Shown one piece after another: positions 1 through 9,807 of a DNA stretch of 64,000 nt (within the stretch, counting starts at the first letter, position 1; every line of letters begins with the position of its first letter). Made by a program: the position numbers and the translations under genes. The stretch comes from Pyrenophora tritici-repentis (taxonomy: Eukaryota > Ascomycota > Dothideomycetes > Pleosporales > Pleosporaceae), in contig NC_089395.1 in NCBI RefSeq assembly GCF_003171515.1, positions 2,976,001-3,040,000 on the forward strand, read 5' to 3'. Below the pieces are notes generated by a model. The model was not told where the DNA came from. It did no database searches and worked only from the letters and a program-made list of their open reading frames with translations.

Positions 1-369
1 CATGCCGAACACGTCCGCCACATGACACCAAAATGTCATTCATACCGAACATCAACTACAATATTAGCCTAGCGAAAGATGAATCTAGAGAAAGTTGCAT
101 TCTTGTGCTGACGTTTGAGTCGGCGGAGCGAGCGGATGGTCACTTAGCCTCGTTCTAAGGTCTAGGCAGGACAAAGTACCTACTCCAACGCCTCAACTGT
201 GGCGTCATCGCAAATCCTCCGCATTTCTGACGAGCGATTATTCTAACTACGGAATGATGTTGTCCGTAAAAGCTACCAAGGAAGGGCACTGGTGATGTCA
301 GTGTACACGCTTCATTCACACCCCTTGCACACAAGCGTGTGACCTTGAGCCGCAGTCTAAGTAGGCAAT

Positions 370-589
370 GACATTCTACGACGATTGAATTGTGGAGGCA
401 TCGCAACTCCTCCGCACTGCCGATGAGTGACCTGTTTGGATCCGGGCCGATGTCGTCCATGAGAGTAGGTAGCAATTGATAGTCGAAATCTTTCGAGACA
501 AGATATGCACCGGATTCTCGTTTATTAAATACCCGCGCATATACTTGTATTTCTTTGTCATCTTCTAAACGTCTTGAAATCACAATCAA
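370..589 (-). pseudogene. Unassigned coding-like exon fragment
   Basis: An open frame reads inward from 589 and has a protein-like composition (for example FDYQLLPTLMDDIGPDPN). I do not recognise the product. A diverged second copy of about 90 bp of it lies at about 180-275 and aligns by eye around the stretch encoding AEELRCLHNS, but that copy has stops in the matching frame. This looks like the remains of a host gene with an internal duplication. No start, splice or partner exon is certain, so it could also be chance. Confidence 0.2.
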
Positions 590-1810
590 TAAGCCTCAGA
601 AGTTTGCCGGGAGACTTTCGCCTTCGGACCTTCGGCACCTTGGCTGGATGTCAGCTTAGTGTGGGTCTACTATCAGCCTTTTGTCGGCGTATTCTGCCAC
701 AAAGGCAGCGGACTTGCCTACGTTAATGCTACCACTCGAACCTCAATTGACGGACTACAGCGATGGCGCAACGTTAATTGCCCACCTTATAGCCGCAGCA
801 GAAGCTGTATCGATAGGAGTACGAGCGATAGGGGCGCAACAACCTTGAGTGCAGGCATCAAAAGAAGCCGCTCGCCGCGTTTGGATTGACTCCAAGTTTT
901 GCAAGACAATCGCTGTAAGCCCCTTTACTTAATAGAGAACAAAGACAAGCATCATAAGCGATCCACGACGTGTTGTAATCTTACAAGTTGCGATGGCTTG
1001 GGCCAGACCAGAGGCGCGTCACCATAAAGAGATGCTAGCGACACGGCAGGGCATAGCGGATAGGGGCCCTTTTATGCAAATGTTCAGCTATGCAGATGTT
1101 CAGCGTTCATCGGATGCTGACTAAGCATCTGGTAGGAAAGCGGATGCGACCAAGGAGAACGACCATTCCACTTGTGGAAGAGCCAGGCAACTTTACGCTA
1201 AGCCAACGGGTGTGGCGACAGGACGTGTTTGAGTGGTAACGAGTCGTGCGACGGGGAGCGGTAGTGTTTGATAAAACGAGCATGCAAGTTGAGCACAGCA
1301 AGATGGGTATGCAGTAAGCGCAAGGGATACCGCGGCGGCAAGTAAGACGGTCTTACCGGAAGGGGACTCCAAGGAGGAGTACTGGCTACAATAAAGGTAA
1401 GTTTGTGGGTCGCAAGGCACAGAGTGATTATAAATTGCGTCGCAGCACAAGATGGACTGCTGTTCCTTTTGCATACGCCGGGGTTGAAGGCGTCGAAGGA
1501 TGATTTTCTCGGTGTGCCGGTGACGTTGACGTTACTGTCCCAGGACCCTGGGTAGCGGAATCTGAGGAAGGTTATCGTGATTTGTGACAGGTGTCACCCT
1601 GTCCTTGAATCTCACGAGCGTGTCAGCGTTTCAAGTGAGCGCATCGGTCTATGCCATGCATGAGGGCGGGAACCGTTTGGTGTGCAGCACGGGCTCAACT
1701 CCATCCCTACTCATTTTGAGCTAGGGCGGAAGCATGGAGATTCGTTTCGCATGTTGTCTCTCGCTTACATGTACAAAAGATACTACAAACATCTACAAGA
1801 TATGCAATCA

Positions 1811-1886
1811 CGTTGTTGAGATAGATCGGTGGTCGCTTTGAAGGTGCAAAAGTTGGTGGGGTGCGACGCCCGCCCGTGGAGCACGT
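1811..1886 (+). repeat. Relic of a Fot1/pogo right end
   Basis: This 76-bp stretch matches, with differences, the right end of the intact pogo element at 43211-45064. The shared parts are CGTTGTTGAGAT, then GCAAAAGTTGGTGGGGTGCG and a CGCCCG-rich tail, followed by TA. It is probably the end of a related, mostly deleted element or MITE. I found no matching left end. Confidence 0.5.
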
Positions 1887-2516
1887 TACCCAGTGTCTTC
1901 TCATCTCTTGTTTCCGAGCTATAAGTCGAACAAAGCCATCATGCCCATAATTTTGCCAGAGGTTTCTTAGGCTAACCCTACCGGCGAGCCATTCGAAGCG
2001 CCTTCTCGGCTAGACGTTCACGTTGACCTGCGACGTTTCACGTCTCCTGTTCCGCCCAGCCTTGGCCTAGCCTTGGTGTTCAAACACTCGCGCAACAGCG
2101 TTGTCAACCTCGGTGACATGCGCAACAATGTTCTAAACATGCGGCCACAACGGCTGCTCAGGTTCAGCCTCCGCATCCTTCGTTCCACCAAACGTAAGTT
2201 GTTCCGCATACTCAATCTGCACCCACGGAGCGCTCAAACGCGGAACGCTCAAACGAGCTCCCGCTATCATGACATCTGTAACAGGAGTCTAGAAGATGCC
2301 TTAGTTTCGTCGTGAACACTTTCGCATGTGGGTTCTATTGTGCCTTGCTCGCCTTAAAAGCCCCATACTTCGCTGCTCTACTCCACATTACTTCATTCAC
2401 AAGTTTCTATTCTTGAGTCCAGACACCTGTAGTGTATTACCTTCACTCTCTCAAACTACATTCGTTACTTGAATTGTTGTGCTTCGGTCACATCAAGCCC
2501 TCATTTGTCATTCAAG

Positions 2517-3301
2517 ATGCTTTTCAAGTCTATCCTCCTCTCTGGAGCCATCCTGTCTTTCTCTACACTTCAGGTTTCGGCTCACGCAGCTATCAACCCA
2601 GCCCTTGGTGTGAAGGGTACGGCGGCACGGAGTGATGTACAGAGACCATCAGATAACAAACCGTGTGGCAATACTGCTTTGACCGCCATCGACACATCGA
2701 CGCCAGTAAAGGCTGATGCCTCCGGCTCCTTCACTGTCAGTATACAGAACTTCAACGGGTTAGTTTCGTCCACTTTAAAGATCCCTGCGAAATGCTGACA
2801 CATGCAACAGTGGGAAAGATGGATCACGTCAGGTCACGATGCAAGTTGATGCTGCTGGTTCCGGCACTAACTTCGTCGCTGGAAAAGTAACAGCGAACGG
2901 AGAAGCTGCCCCAGCATCCACCGGCACAGAGCAGATTACCGCTTCGCTTCCAGCTGGAACCAAGTGTACTGGTGGTGCTTCTGGTGGCCTCTGCATGGTC
3001 TCGTTCAAGACAGCGGGAGGCTTCGGCAATTGTGTCGTTGTTCAGCAGGGTGCCGGTGGTGGCGGCAACGCTGGAGGCAACGCTGGAGGCAACGCTGCTG
3101 GAGGTATGCTCGTCCAGACCACACCCTTTTACGACCCTGCTGACAGATATTACAGGAAATGCTGGCGCAGCAACAGGCAACGCAGGTGCGAAGAACAACG
3201 GCGGTGGCAATGCTGCTGCCGCTGCTGGGGGCAAAAACAAGAACAATGGCAGGGGTGCTGGAACACGCTTGGCCCGCTATGTCATTGTCGATCAAGATTA
3301 G
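2517..3301 (+). CDS. Egh16-like (Gas1-type) secreted protein
   Basis: Three exons are visible: 2517-2758, 2811-3103 and 3156-3301, giving 226 residues. Both introns are 52 nt with GT-AG ends, and the first has a CTGAC branch-like site. The N-terminus is a clear signal peptide (MLFKSILLSGAILSFSTLQV, cleaved near SAHA). The core, from HAAINPALGVKG through PCGNTALTA to a CTGGASGGLC region, matches my recollection of the Egh16/Gas1 family, extracellular proteins that some plant-infecting fungi express in appressoria. A Gly/Asn/Ala-rich low-complexity stretch (GGNAGGNAGGNAAGG) and a basic tail follow. The start at 2517 is preferred because it begins the signal peptide. Biochemical function is unknown; a role in host penetration is inference from relatives. 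Confidence 0.85.
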
Positions 3302-3967
3302 ACTATACAAGGAGGAGGTTGTCAGATTCAATGATTGGTGAAAGCACTGAATGGACAATGTTCTTCGTCAATGGCATAGTATCGAGTCTGCTAAGGATAG
3401 ACGAATCGCTACCGAGCCCTCGTAGCGTATTCTCATCCTAGCCCACCATGGGCAACCCTGGCCCATTCTGTACGGGGTCCTGACAGAGGTAGTGAATGAT
3501 AGAAAGCCATGCTTTTCCCTCAGCCGTACGTGTCGACACTCTCGTCGAAAGCGCCGGTGTAGAATAATACTAGAGGCATAAATATTACTACTAAGGTAGA
3601 ATTAAGACTATGTGTATTTTTTAAGACCCCCCGTAGGGGACGTTATACAGGATTGGATGTGACTTTCGGTTCACTCCTATGATTCTTTTCCACCAGAATC
3701 TCTAATAATCTCGTTGACTACTGCGTTTAGCTATCTCGCCCCAACAAAGACTGAGACTATAGAAGTATAGCCTTGTAGTAGAAGATTTTCCCACAAGAAC
3801 GTGTGCTCAATGCAATGTTAGAGAGTAGATTGTGTTACGGGTATGTAGTTGTCTAAGTGATGTTCGATAGGTTCTTTTGTAATCCCACATGCTTTCCCCT
3901 GTCTAAGCGTCCTTCGGGTTCGTTCATCTCCACTTGCTCCACCACAGCCTGACCCCGTGTAACACCC
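3302..3967. other. Tail-to-tail intergenic region
   Basis: This separates the Egh16-like gene (+) from the small secreted protein (-), so it should hold both 3' ends. It is A/T-rich from about 3570. I see no gene, repeat or RNA in it. Confidence 0.5.
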
Positions 3968-4318
3968 TTATACTGCAGAACATTGAATGCCACGAAATGG
4001 TGGTGAGACAAGAGTTCCTCCGACATTCATTTTTCGTGCTCCACCGTCTAAGAGATATGTACCGCCATTGGTTCCATCTTTGTAGGTCATACAATTAACA
4101 TTGTTTGGGTCCACACCAGGTGATACACCGGTAAGGGTAACTCGGCAAGCAGGCGTTTGTAAAATACGGCCAACATCAGTAAACTGAGTGGCATAGACAG
4201 CAAATGACAGGCGGCCTAGGTCGACAGGTCCTTCGCAAGGCTCAAAACGGAGGTTATAATATTCTTGGGCGGACACGGCCCTAGTCATAGCTGCGATTAT
4301 GACTAAAGATAACTTCAT
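3968..4318 (-). CDS. Small secreted protein, candidate effector
   Basis: This is a single-exon frame of 116 residues. The first about 17 residues (MKLSLVIIAAMTRAVSA) form a signal peptide ending in an ASA-like site. The mature part is about 99 residues with four cysteines (EPC, PAC, VNC, IQC), compatible with two disulphides. I do not recognise the family. Size, secretion and cysteines fit a fungal effector candidate or a small extracellular protein. It sits about 150 bp from the outer end of the Tc1/mariner element, a context often associated with fast-evolving effectors. Function cannot be read from sequence. Confidence 0.65.
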   Translation of the reverse strand: MKLSLVIIAAMTRAVSAQEYYNLRFEPCEGPVDLGRLSFAVYATQFTDVGRILQTPACRVTLTGVSPGVDPNNVNCMTYKDGTNGGTYLLDGGARKMNVGGTLVSPPFRGIQCSAV

Positions 4319-5154
4319 CTTGAGGTTGGTGTGTAACTATACAATTGTTGAATAGTTATTTCGAAGTGTAGGTGTTGCGAGGGCGACGTGTATCAAGTAA
4401 AAGATGTTTGATCTTGTTTGTAGATTTTCTACATGCCTCATTTCATACAGTGAGGGGTAACTATATGTACTTACAGTAGGGTGACAAAAAGAAAACAACA
4501 TTAAAAAAGCTACCTTTTTTAAAGCTATATATCTAGACAACTAGACTAGCTAGAACTATAATTTTTAGTGTTTTGGAAAGCTAAGAACTTCCTCTTGAGG
4601 TGAGCGTCCTAATGAACCTGCTTAGTAAGCACTTAGGAGAAGATAAGTAGCAGTAAATATAGAGATAAAAAATATCCTAGTTTAATGCAGCTACAACTTT
4701 TTAGTGAGCGTATAAAAAGTTCTAAAAAAAATTTATGTGATACTAGCTTATATAAGCATTACGTAAGCAAAATTAGAACTAGGGTATTTTACTTACTTTT
4801 TTTTAAATCAAAGTTTAAAAAAAAGGACGCTAAAAAAAGACGCTAAAATTACGTAAGCTTCTTTTAGTCTTATTCTATATATTTTTCTCTTTCTAATCTC
4901 AATTTTTCTCTTCTATATTACCTCTCTATGTCTATTAAACTTTCGAAATTTGAAAAAGAAGTTTATTGTCGGATCGTGAGTATCGGTAGAGACGTCGGCT
5001 GCTTGACACTTCGGCCCGACTTCGGCCCACCTTGCGCAGAGCTTAGGTATACCTTCGTAGCAGCTATGTTCGTAGACAATCAATCAGAACCACCGAACAG
5101 AATGCATTCCTAGTTATCGTTATTTCCCTTTACGCACTTAGTGCAAAGCCAACC

Positions 5155-5333
5155 TGTAAAGGCACTAGTACACTGCAATAGTTAGGATGCCTCTAATAAG
5201 TGAGATTGTGTGTACAGATCTATATACAAGTACGAGGGGAACTTTATTATTCCTCGCACGGGCCAACTGCCAGCGTGGCACGTGATTGTATGGCACGTGA
5301 TCGCGTGAGGGATCGTAGGTTTGATCCATCACA
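5155..5333 (-). repeat. 3' LTR of the chromovirus
   Basis: This LTR is identical by eye to the copy at 12677-12855. It has TG...CA ends in element orientation, and the polypurine tract abuts it at 5334-5346. Confidence 0.92.
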
Positions 5334-5346
5334 CTACCCCCCCTTC
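5334..5346 (-). other. Polypurine tract of the chromovirus
   Basis: On the minus strand this reads GAAGGGGGGGTAG directly before the 3' LTR. That is the expected place and composition for the plus-strand DNA primer. Confidence 0.7.
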
Positions 5347-5421
5347 AAAAAAAAGCAGGTTCCGTCGCTTAAAGTAATTAAAAAGAGTTGTCTAGCTTGC
5401 TTTGCAAAAGCTTCTGTAAGC

Positions 5422-8400
5422 CTAAACAGCAATGTTGCCGGTATTGCGAAAGCTACGCGGGCCAATAGTCTCCTCCGTCTGCTGTATCGTCGGGGCTCCT
5501 GGTGGAGGCTTAGGATTGTTAGAGGATGCGATCACTGTAATCATAAGTAAATCCTGTTTGCCTGCGAGCGTCGCAAACTTTCGATGTGGTCCTGGAGCTT
5601 TAGGGCGGGACTCATGGTACTGTTGGACAATGTCTGCGGAGTCCACCAGGTTCATGTATGGTTCCCAAGATGGGTTGTCGGTGCCGGCGGGGTAGTTGGT
5701 CCATCGCACTAAGTATTGGAGAAGACCGCTGCGAGAGTAGGGGTCTTTAAGTCTCTTGTTGACGCGGGAGTCTAGGACGGCTTCCACTTCATAGCTTGTA
5801 CCATCTTCCTCGTCGGGATCGGCGAACTCAGCTGGTGCGGAATCGCGCAGTTGACCAGGCAGCGGAGCCTCCTCGTGTAAGTGTAGTAACCACGGGTGGA
5901 AGACGTTGTGGAGCTTGCCCATCTCTGGAGGCAGGAGTAGTTCGTAAGCCATATTGTCAATGACGCGTGTGACAGTGAAGGGACCGCGGTTCTTGAAGTC
6001 AAGTGATAGACTAGGACGTGTAGTACGGAAGTTACGGGCGTCCAACATAACTTGATCGCCGACCTTAAACTCAGGCGCTGGGAGCCGGGCGTCGTTTGCG
6101 TATTCCGCCTGTTTAGCTTGTGACCATTGTAGTTCGAGCCGAAGGGCTTTGCGTAGCGCGTCTAGCTTTTCTGCAAACTTGTTGGCGTTGTCTTGATCTC
6201 TGCGAGCTGGGGCAGTGAGACCAGTGTTCACCTTAGGTGGTTCAAGACCAGACTTCGGGTCATAGCCCTTAGTGAGGCGGAAAGCGGTAGTCCCAGTACT
6301 AGCGTTGATGGCGTTGTTAGCTTCGAACTCTGCCATAGGAAGAAAGAGAGCCCAGTTGTCTTGCTCGTAGTTAATATATGACCGGAGGTATTGTTTTAGC
6401 CAAGCGTTGGCGTTCTCCGTCTGCCCATCGGTTTCTGGGTGATAGCCCGTTGACAACTTTGGCTTGGTACCCAGTCGTTGACAAAGACGTGTCCAGAAAT
6501 GGGAGAGGAACTGGGCTCCACGGTCGCTGACGATGCTGTCGGGATATCCCTCCTCACGCCACACGTACTCGACGAAGGCTTTCACAAGGGTATCAACCTT
6601 TAGGTCCACCACAGGTATAAACTTCTTCTTCTTGCTAAGCCGATCAACAATCACTAAGACGTTGGTATATGTGCGGCCGTTATCGGTGCAAGGAGGCAGG
6701 TGCGTGATATAGTCCATGCTGATGCTACTCCAATATCGCTCAGGTATCGGGAGTGGATGTAGGAGCCCGTGTTTCCCATCGCGGTAAGATTTCGATCTCC
6801 GACAGGCCAAACAGTTCTTGACGTACTGTGCTACATCATTTATCATCTTCGGCCAGTAGTACCAGCGGTTTAACATGTCGTAGCTACCGTGTTTGCCGCT
6901 ATGGCCACCGCAATAGGATCGGTGTACGCGTTCGATGATCCGGGTGCGCAGGGTGCCTGATTCGGGGATGTAGACCTTCTTCTTGACATAGAAGACTCCG
7001 TCGTGTATTGAGCAATCACCAAGCTCTAAGCGTATCCTGTTTGGACCGTGAATTAGGTGGTACGGGATGCGGCGCTGGCCATCAGCTTTGGCTTTGAGGA
7101 TAACTTGAACGATGTCGTCATCCGGGTAAGCTTGTCGAACGGTCTGGAGGATATTGGCTTCGTCCAGCGACGTGTCCGGCTCCGTAAGCGGTGCAGCGGA
7201 CGTGTCATCGACCTCCGCTGTGTCTCCGAGAGCGAAGAGGTATTCGTCGCTAAAGTCGTCCGTTTCACTGTCTTGGTACATCATCATGGCCAAGGAGACT
7301 GGGGACGTCCGGAGCTCGTCACCGAGGGCGTTGGCCAGATATACAGCGTGTCGGGAGCCACCGTCGAAGTGGAAGCTAAAGGTGGCAACTCGACACTCAG
7401 GATCCACCTGGTCAGGCTTGAGGATCACTTGTACCTGGTGTTGACGTCGCTCATCCTCGGCGTTAGCTGGAAGATCGCCCGGTCGGCGAGTGAGTGCGTC
7501 GGGCTTAGTTCCTTGTTTACCAGGACGGTATTTGACTCTAAAATTGAACTCAGCTAGGAACTCAGCCCATCGAGCTTGCCGTCGGTTGAGGCGTTTGGTT
7601 GTCATGAACGTCTGGAGGGCCTGGTGGTCTGACAATACCAAGATGGGATCATCAGTACCTGACAGTTCAAACCTCCACTCCTCGAATGCTCGAACAATCG
7701 CGAGGAGCTCCTTGTCATAGATCTCGTAGTTGCACTCGGCAGGTGTCATCTTATGTGATAAGAACGCTACAGGTCGTAGAACACCTTTGTGCATCTGCGA
7801 GAGGATAGCTGCGGTAACGAAGTCCGACGCGTCAGTCTCGAGCCACGTTTCCAAATCTGGGTCAAAGTGGGACAGTACGCCCGCTGTTTTAAACGCAAGC
7901 TTTAGCTGTTCAAAGGCTTTCGCAGCTTGTCCATTAGCTTGGAGAGGGAAATGTCGTTGACTACCCTCCTTGGTGAGTTCCGTGAGTGGCTTAGCGATAT
8001 ATGAGAACCCTTTAATAAACCGGCGATAGAAGTTGCAGAAGCCGAGGAAAGACTGCATGTCCTTCACTGATCTCGGCAGTTGCCAATCGAGGACAGTGGA
8101 GACCTTCTCCGGATCCATTTCGATGCCGTCGGTGGTGAGGATCAAGCCTAAGTACTTGACTCGCTTGGTTTCGAACTTGCACTTCGTGGGATCCAACGAT
8201 AGTCCTGCGCCTTGAATCTTGCGGAGAACCTTTAGGACATGCGAACGGTGGTCTTTCTCGTTGTCGCTATATATAAGTATGTCGTCTAGGTAGGCGGTAC
8301 ATATAACGTCCAAGTATTCGCGCAGCGTTTCGTTGATGAAGTTTTGGAACGTCCCTGGTGCATTGCACAGTCCAAAGGGCATGACCATATACTCATAGAG

Positions 8401-9807
8401 TCCGTACCGGGTGAGGAAGGCGGTTTTCTCTTCGTCACCTTCTTTAATCCGAACGGTGTTGAAAGCGGCTACAACATCGACGAGAGACATAATCTGAACT
8501 TTGGCCATGCGCGCTAGAGTTTCTTTGATGGCTGGTGGCGCATTTCGATTCTTCTTAGTGACGTTGTTGAGTGCTCGGTAGTCGACACATATGCGGAGAC
8601 CTCCTCCAGGTTTCTTGACGATCAAGACAGGTGACGCAAACGGGGAGTTACTGGCCTTGATTAAGCCCTTTTGCAGCATGTCATCGATATACTTCTTAAC
8701 AGCCTCAGTCTCGGTACGAGTGAGTCCGTAGACATGAGGCTTAGGGGGCGTAGTGTCAGGAAGCAGGTCGATGGGGTGGTCGACTCCTGGTCTTCGTTCG
8801 GGGAGTTGATGAGCCAGATGAGGGTTGAACAGATCAGGTAGTTCGTCCAACACCCACTCAGGTACCAGCTGGCCAATCTGGTCTCTAGTCATGTAAGGTT
8901 GCTCCATCTTGTGCATGTACTTCTCAAAGTCAGTTTGCGAGACTGCGGCTACGCCGATGCCTTCTCGGTCTTCATCGGGGGGCTTCGCAAGCTTGGCCCA
9001 ATGGCGGGGTTCCAACCATATGACCTGGTCAGGATGTTTGGCTGCGAGTGCGGTTGCAGCGGCAGCGGAGATGAGGTAGATATCAGCCATAGTCTCCTCA
9101 GTCGTCACCTTACCATCCTTGTTCGTCTTAGTAGTGGTGTCGCCTGTCTGGTAGTCTCCCTTGACTAGTTGTACGTGACTGTGACAAACTCCGTTTTCGT
9201 AAACCGTCTCTGGGAGTCCTTCGTGGAGGCAGTTAAGTTTGCACCCTGCCTTAGCGAAGGTGAGTGATCGCTGGTCGCCAAAGTGGAGGGCAGGCTGGTG
9301 ATAGTCCATCCAATTCATGCCTAGGATAACGTCGTACTTGCCGATATTGGTGACGTAGCATAGGACGTTGTGCGTATGGCTTCCGTGTCGGACGGGCAGA
9401 TCAACGGCCTGGGTAAGCTTGTCCACTTCTCCGCCGTTGGCTAGTGACAATCGAATGGGTTTGGCCACAGGCATAGTATCTAGGCGGTGTTGGTTAACCC
9501 ATGACTGATTGACGAAGCATGCGCTGGCTCCCGTGTCGATAAGGGTAGAAATCGGTTGCCAACAATCAGGTCGCGTGAGAGCGGAGCCGGGAAACTCGAG
9601 TTGTCGGCTGAAGTCTTTAGAAGGCTTGCCTCCGATGGAGGCGGAGGACACGAAGTGGACCTCCGTCATAGTTGGCGTTTCGTCAGGGGCGAGCAGCAAG
9701 GCTGCAGCGATCTCGAAACGGCGATGCTGGTTTCGAACACGGCGCTGGTGTCTTTTTGCGTTACGCCAATTGAGCTCCCGCACGCGGCTCTGCGCGGGAG
9801 CCCCTAA
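5422..9807 (-). CDS. pol: Chromovirus Pol polyprotein (PR-RT-RH-IN-chromodomain)
   Basis: This is about 1,455 residues in the -1 frame relative to gag. The order of domains is aspartic protease (LIDTGAS, near residue 83), reverse transcriptase with YLDDILIYS near residue 500, RNase H (LETDASDF, near 650), integrase with a zinc-binding CLACRR and the catalytic Asp/Asp/Glu blocks (SMDYITHLP, SDRGAQFLS near 1085, HPETDGQTEN), and a C-terminal chromodomain near 1330-1390 (YLVRWTNYP, NPSWEP). No ATG lies near the start and the first in-frame start-like codon is GTG at 9783. Together with the slippery heptamer at 9807-9813, this argues for expression as a Gag-Pol fusion by frameshifting. No internal stops are seen. 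Confidence 0.92.
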   Translation of the reverse strand, partial: LGAPAQSRVRELNWRNAKRHQRRVRNQHRRFEIAAALLLAPDETPTMTEVHFVSSASIGGKPSKDFSRQLEFPGSALTRPDCWQPISTLIDTGASACFVNQSWVNQHRLDTMPVAKPIRLSLANGGEVDKLTQAVDLPVRHGSHTHNVLCYVTNIGKYDVILGMNWMDYHQPALHFGDQRSLTFAKAGCKLNCLHEGLPETVYENGVCHSHVQLVKGDYQTGDTTTKTNKDGKVTTEETMADIYLISAAAATALAAKHPDQVIWLEPRHWAKLAKPPDEDREGIGVAAVSQTDFEKYMHKMEQPYMTRDQIGQLVPEWVLDELPDLFNPHLAHQLPERRPGVDHPIDLLPDTTPPKPHVYGLTRTETEAVKKYIDDMLQKGLIKASNSPFASPVLIVKKPGGGLRICVDYRALNNVTKKNRNAPPAIKETLARMAKVQIMSLVDVVAAFNTVRIKEGDEEKTAFLTRYGLYEYMVMPFGLCNAPGTFQNFINETLREYLDVICTAYLDDILIYSDNEKDHRSHVLKVLRKIQGAGLSLDPTKCKFETKRVKYLGLILTTDGIEMDPEKVSTVLDWQLPRSVKDMQSFLGFCNFYRRFIKGFSYIAKPLTELTKEGSQRHFPLQANGQAAKAFEQLKLAFKTAGVLSHFDPDLETWLETDASDFVTAAILSQMHKGVLRPVAFLSHKMTPAECNYEIYDKELLAIVRAFEEWRFELSGTDDPILVLSDHQALQTFMTTKRLNRRQARWAEFLAEFNFRVKYRPGKQGTKPDALTRRPGDLPANAEDERRQHQVQVILKPDQVDPECRVATFSFHFDGGSRHAVYLANALGDELRTSPVSLAMMMYQDSETDDFSDEYLFALGDTAEVDDTSAAPLTEPDTSLDEANILQTVRQAYPDDDIVQVILKAKADGQRRIPYHLIHGPNRIRLELGDCSIHDGVFYVKKKVYIPESGTLRTRIIERVHRSYCGGHSGKHGSYDMLNRWYYWPKMINDVAQYVKNCLACRRSKSYRDGKHGLLHPLPIPERYWSSISMDYITHLPPCTDNGRTYTNVLVIVDRLSKKKKFIPVVDLKVDTLVKAFVEYVWREEGYPDSIVSDRGAQFLSHFWTRLCQRLGTKPKLSTGYHPETDGQTENANAWLKQYLRSYINYEQDNWALFLPMAEFEANNAINASTGTTAFRLTKGYDPKSGLEPPKVNTGLTAPARRDQDNANKFAEKLDALRKALRLELQWSQAKQAEYANDARLPAPEFKVGDQVMLDARNFRTTRPSLSLDFKNRGPFTVTRVIDNMAYELLLPPEMGKLHNVFHPWLLHLHEEAPLPGQLRDSAPAEFADPDEEDGTSYEVEAVLDSRVNKRLKDPYSRSGLLQYLVRWTNYPAGTDNPSWEPYMNLVDSADIVQQYHESRPKAPGPHRKFATLAGKQDLLMITVIASSNNPKPPPGAPTIQQTEETIGPRSFRNTGNIAV

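Larger units (their letters stand above)
1..2516. other. Mostly unannotated intergenic stretch
   Basis: Apart from the coding-like fragment near 370-589 and the pogo-end relic at 1811-1886, I see no convincing gene, RNA or repeat. Open frames here are short, overlap on both strands and lack recognisable motifs. The last 150 bases before 2517 are probably promoter and 5' leader of the Egh16-like gene, with an A/T-rich TTAAAAG box near 2354. Confidence 0.4.
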
